Shown piece by piece: positions 60,801 through 64,000 of a stretch of 64,000 bases of DNA. The DNA comes from Lunularia cruciata (Eukaryota; Streptophyta; Marchantiopsida; Lunulariales; Lunulariaceae): the NCBI GenBank assembly GCA_948567375.1, contig OX419758.1, positions 5,027,001-5,091,000 of the forward strand, read 5' to 3'. How positions within the stretch are numbered: position 1 is the stretch's first letter; each line of letters opens with the position of its first letter. The notes under the pieces are model-generated. The model saw only the letters and a program-made list of their open reading frames with translations, had not been told where the DNA came from and made no database searches. Both the position numbers and the translations under genes were made by a program.

Positions 60801-61642
60801 CTTCCCCAAGAACGTGGCTCCCTGCTCCGAGCATGCCTCCTTCCCGAGTACAAGTCTCTAATCCGACTCTGTCCAGCAAGCCGGATTTCCTCTCTTCCTT
60901 TCTTCCTTGGGTCCATCGAGACACTTACTCTCAATGATTTCTGTCATGAATCCTAGAAAACTTACATTCTAGTTCAATGCCAAAAATGTGATCCAAAGTC
61001 GGCTCAAGACTTCGATCCTTGCTATTACGTCTAACCTCCAAATTGCATGATTTCTCACTACGAATTTGGAGTTCTTCTTTCCTCCTCCCATTTCTTCTAC
61101 TTTCTCCCTCTCTCTTGACTTCACTCTCGCGACTTCTCCCTTGTGCACTAACACAATTCCAACTCTATTTCCCTTCCCCCGATCACCTGCAAGACGACTT
61201 CTCAACGGCAAAGGAAAATTACTCGACATTTTGTCATTGCAAGTTCAATTTTTATAGAGTTGTGCTTCTTCGTCTTTCGTCACTTCGAGTTTCTACCAAG
61301 AAATCACACCTCTGGCATGCAACTGTCACTGTCAATAAACCTTCATGCATATGGACCGCCAGTTTTTAAACGGCCCCTTCTTGAATTTCTTGCCCCAACG
61401 AAAGGTTGTTAGACTGTCTTTGCCTCGGGTTGAGCTCCTTCCAATACGAAGACAATTTACTTTGGGTTGTATGCTGACAGGGCATTTCCAAGTACTTTGC
61501 CTTAAGACCCGAAGTCACTTTACTTTGGGTTTCATCCCGAAGACTCTTTTCTTCACCTTCTTTGGCCATGCAGGCGCAATCTGACTTCTCTATACACTTC
61601 TTCTCCTTTATTTTGAAAAAAACAAAAAATGTGGGCACCACA
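57871..61642 (-). mobile_element. Giant solo LTR, 3,772 bp, inserted in a gypsy pol gene
   Basis: On the minus strand it begins TGTGGTGCCCACA and ends GGTTGTCACA, has TG...CA termini and a 5-bp target duplication. Only one LTR is present and no primer site or pol belongs to it, so it is a solo LTR left by LTR-LTR recombination. It contains the U3 ORF (61229-58666), a TATTTAA box at 58543-58549, and about 680 bp of R-U5. It is homologous end to end with 50400-54196 (opposite strand) and at its start with 5828-6958. It is richer in GC and CpG than those copies, so probably younger. Confidence 0.85.
58666..61229 (-). pseudogene. U3-encoded coiled-coil protein gene, best-preserved copy
   Basis: About 854 codons from ATG 61229 to a stop at 58666. 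N-terminus is basic ('MSSNFPLPLRSR'), then 'WRLDVIARIEVLSRLWITF'. Next comes a conserved core (60560-60790: 'NGYKVESYKD', 'TTYVMKHQAVFFHKLFVGE', one TAG where other copies have Trp, then 'PPHYIVPFATHFYLGLNLL', 'MVSHFHPDLRRD'), an acidic region and a basic Cys cluster ('CSRCKAKC'), then a long Glu/Lys/Arg-rich region with heptad character (59816-59496, 59406-58900). Damage is limited to about three stops and two or three frame changes. I do not recognise the family. The core resembles in layout the plant mobile-domain/'putative plant transposon protein' type, which is only a guess. Confidence 0.72.
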
Positions 61643-61647
61643 ACATG

Positions 61648-62300
61648 GATGAACTTACAGAAAATCTCCTCAAATCTCACCTGCTCCTCCTTGGTAACAT
61701 TTGGGCCATACTTGAGGGTAGATAACCTCCTCTCTATCTCCTCAAGTATCAATGGTGATTTATTTTGGTCCTTCAAAACCTCTGGCTTAGGTGCAAAATC
61801 CATAGCACACAAGGGATATACATCTGAATCAGATTCAAATTCATCCTCCTCCGTAGAGGTCTCCTCTTCTATGCTTGTGTCCACACTTGAAGCTCCTTCT
61901 TCAGAATCTGATTCCCAATAATTAGAAGATTGTGTATCTGAATGTGAAATGTTGGTAGTTAGAAGAACTATGACTCTATGATTTGATGGCCCAATCCTCA
62001 AGTACCTTTTGTGATATCGATCAATTGCATGTGCTGCTCTCAACCATGGCCTCCCAAGAAGTAGTCATAGCTTGAATCCTTCAAGACTTGGAAAGTCATG
62101 AGATTTTGAACTATTATAATTGAAACTACCACTTTATCCATCACCCCTACTGGTCGAACTTGTTGTTTGTTTGCCATGCTTACCACAAATGTTGAAGATC
62201 TTGAGGGTATCATACCCAACTTCTTCATCAACCTTTCTTACGTAGCATTCATTGATGATCCTCCATCAACCAATGCATCCTTGATGTTGTGACCATTTAC
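61648..62300 (-). pseudogene. Athila/Tat-like gypsy: protease and protease-RT linker
   Basis: Minus strand. The protease active-site region reads 'DALVDGGSS' near 62255-62285, with DGG replacing the usual DTG, as in several plant gypsy groups. It is followed by a stop, 'LGMIPSRSSTFVVSMANKQQ' and a frame change into 'LLGRPWLRAAHAIDRYH' (about 62010-62055). An acidic linker (61790-61950) leads to 'VTKEEQVRFEEIFCKFIH' at 61648, where the giant LTR has inserted. The reading resumes at 57865. Confidence 0.82.
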
Positions 62301-62336
62301 TCTCATATCTATCTTGGAGGCATATTCACAAGCCTC

Positions 62337-63896
62337 CTATGGTGTTGGTTTGGCATCCACCACCCCCATTGATATTGGAAATTTTGCCTTCTTCTTCCTC
62401 TTGCTCCTTGTAGCACTCAAACCACCTCTAAGCTCCTTTCTCAAAGTAGGATTCAAAACAATCAATTGGCCCATGTTAGCCTTGTGACTATCAACATCCT
62501 CCAAGACACTATAGTTCCATTGTTGCTTTGAGATCAAGAAGTCTTCCATCTCCAACTTCTTCCTTGGAGTCTTTGTTGTTGATGGTGTTGAAGTGCTTGT
62601 ATGAGTGCTCCTAGTAGGCATAGGAGTATCTTGGCTGGGACTAAATCCTTGAGAAGAGAGTACATCCTCTACAAAACAAACTCTCTTCTTCTCTTGTGCC
62701 AAAAGCTCCAAATTAAGACTCTTGGAGTTTGAGCACTCTCCCTTCTCATACTTGCTTTCAGCCACATCTATAGATGTTATCCCCTTACCTTATTTTGGAT
62801 TAGGATCCACTTGGGTTTCACTACCTCCCTCTATTGGCTCCCTCATAATCCCTTCCTCCATGGTAAGTGGAATTTGGGCAATATTTTTGGATATGGCCTC
62901 TTCCTCCACAACCAAAACAATTTCTCTCATTGAAATTGTTGGTTGGTTGGCCTCCTCTATATGGATAACTTCTATAACTCTTAGGCCCTCTTCCCACATT
63001 CTAATCCACCTCTCTCTTCTCCCATAGTTGCACCACATTGATCTTGAGATCAGACAAGTTGTTTTGTGATGGTTTAAAGTGGATCCTTTGGTGGAGGTGT
63101 TAGACCTAGAGCAACTACTACTTGTGGTGCAACCTTTACCACCAAAGTATCAGATGCTCCACCATACTTGTAACCTTGAAGAGGATGCACAACCTCCTTC
63201 ACCACCAAATCAAATTGCAATCTTGATTGATTACAAATTGCAATCTTGATAGCTTCAACCTTGGAAGAAGGTTTCTCATATCTCACCTTGCTTCTAATTT
63301 GTGGTATCAATCCTCACACAAAATTCTTGGTGAGCATGGCCCCTATGCCAATCATAGTAGTCTCCACATCATCCCCACCCTTCCTCAACACTATGCAAAA
63401 TTTGGACTCTAACTTCTCCACTCTTTCCACATAGATTCTCACTTTCTCTCCATCTCCTTGTTTGAGAAAGGTAACCTCACTCATCAATCTCTCATAACTC
63501 ATCAATCTCATAAATCTCTCATAATAAAGTTTTCAATGAGTGTTGAAGTCAAAATCTCCCAAGACTCTTCTTCCCCATCTCTCCTCTCTCTCTTTTGGTA
63601 TTTTGACTCATACCATGTAGGTGCTGCATCCTCAAAGAAATTTGGTAATAATGAGGCCCACTCATTCTTCCTCCTCTCATTGTTTCCTATGCACGCTCTC
63701 TTGAAGTCTCTCACAAAGGCTTCCATATCTTCTCCATCCTTGCAAAAGAAAATCAGAAGTTTCCCTATCTTAACTCCTCACTATCTTTCTTTTCTCTCAA
63801 TTTTTTTCTTTTTCTCTTTTCTTTTCTCTCACTCTATAACTAATAGATTATATACATGAATAAAACCATCTGAGAATAATCCACTCTAGGGAACAC
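62337..63896 (-). pseudogene. Athila/Tat-like gypsy gag with CCHC zinc knuckle
   Basis: Minus strand. Capsid-like region at 63314-63726 ('KRACIGNNERRKNEWASLLP', 'FEDAAPTWYESKY', 'LTSTLIENF', 'TFLKQGDGEKVRIYVERVEK'), a linker, and a complete zinc knuckle at 62878-62919 (C-x2-C-x4-H-x4-C in 'CFGCGGRGHIQKYC'). A second, mutated knuckle lies just upstream (around 62985-63030, 'CNYGRRERWIRMWEEG', two Cys and one His lost). The stretch at 62337-62765 leads to the protease. Frame changes separate the blocks. The 5' LTR lies outside the window. Confidence 0.8.
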
Positions 63897-64000
63897 AAAA
63901 GTTTCAAGTTGCTCCAAGATTTCTATAGCAACATCAATTCCTAGAGTGCATATTAATCAAACTCTCATGGATAGTTTATCCATAAATTGAAAGATTATCT

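Overview
The window is nuclear DNA of a land plant. A few ordinary host genes with short GT-AG introns sit in a mass of nested, mostly decayed retrotransposons. The gene set (plastid starch protein LESV, a Costars protein, a FAS1 relic), the plant-type telomere repeat and the style of the repeats suggest a bryophyte, most likely a liverwort such as Marchantia. That assignment is an inference from general resemblance, not from a database match.

Layout. 1-8.7 kb is a pile of chromodomain-bearing Ty3/gypsy elements (chromoviruses): a minus-strand gag with tRNA-Met primer site and LTR, a plus-strand pol, two more LTRs and a second broken pol. A fragment of a different element with a very long LTR lies between them. 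8.9-14.1 kb holds two minus-strand copies of a non-LTR retrotransposon that has an N-terminal zinc finger and a C-terminal restriction-like endonuclease. The second copy appears full length (about 3.74 kb, 17-bp target duplication) and lies just upstream of 14.2-16.3 kb, a broken, intron-free FAS1 (CAF-1 large subunit) copy. 16.3-26 kb is gene-poor. 26.7-31.7 kb is a multi-exon LESV gene, and 33.8-34.1 kb is a small intact Costars gene on the other strand. 36.2-41.9 kb holds two more decayed minus-strand gypsy remnants, and 44.0-46.0 kb a third sizeable copy of the non-LTR element; a fourth copy at 23.4 kb is only 112 bp. 46-50.4 kb is AT-rich with tandem repeats.

50.4-63.9 kb holds the most unusual structure. 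Two copies of a giant LTR (about 3.8 kb) are present, one followed by a tRNA-Asp-type primer site and one a solo LTR with a 5-bp target duplication inside the pol ORF of another gypsy element. Each encodes, inside its U3 region, a predicted coiled-coil protein of about 850 codons that lies upstream of the LTR's own TATA-like box. The third, partial copy at 5.8-7.0 kb has the same start codon at the same distance from the LTR end. The sequence therefore suggests a retrotransposon family that carries a protein gene in its LTR.

Only LESV and Costars look like working host genes. All retroelement ORFs seen here carry stops or frameshifts; the non-LTR element is the least damaged, with one in-frame stop that is shared by three copies.
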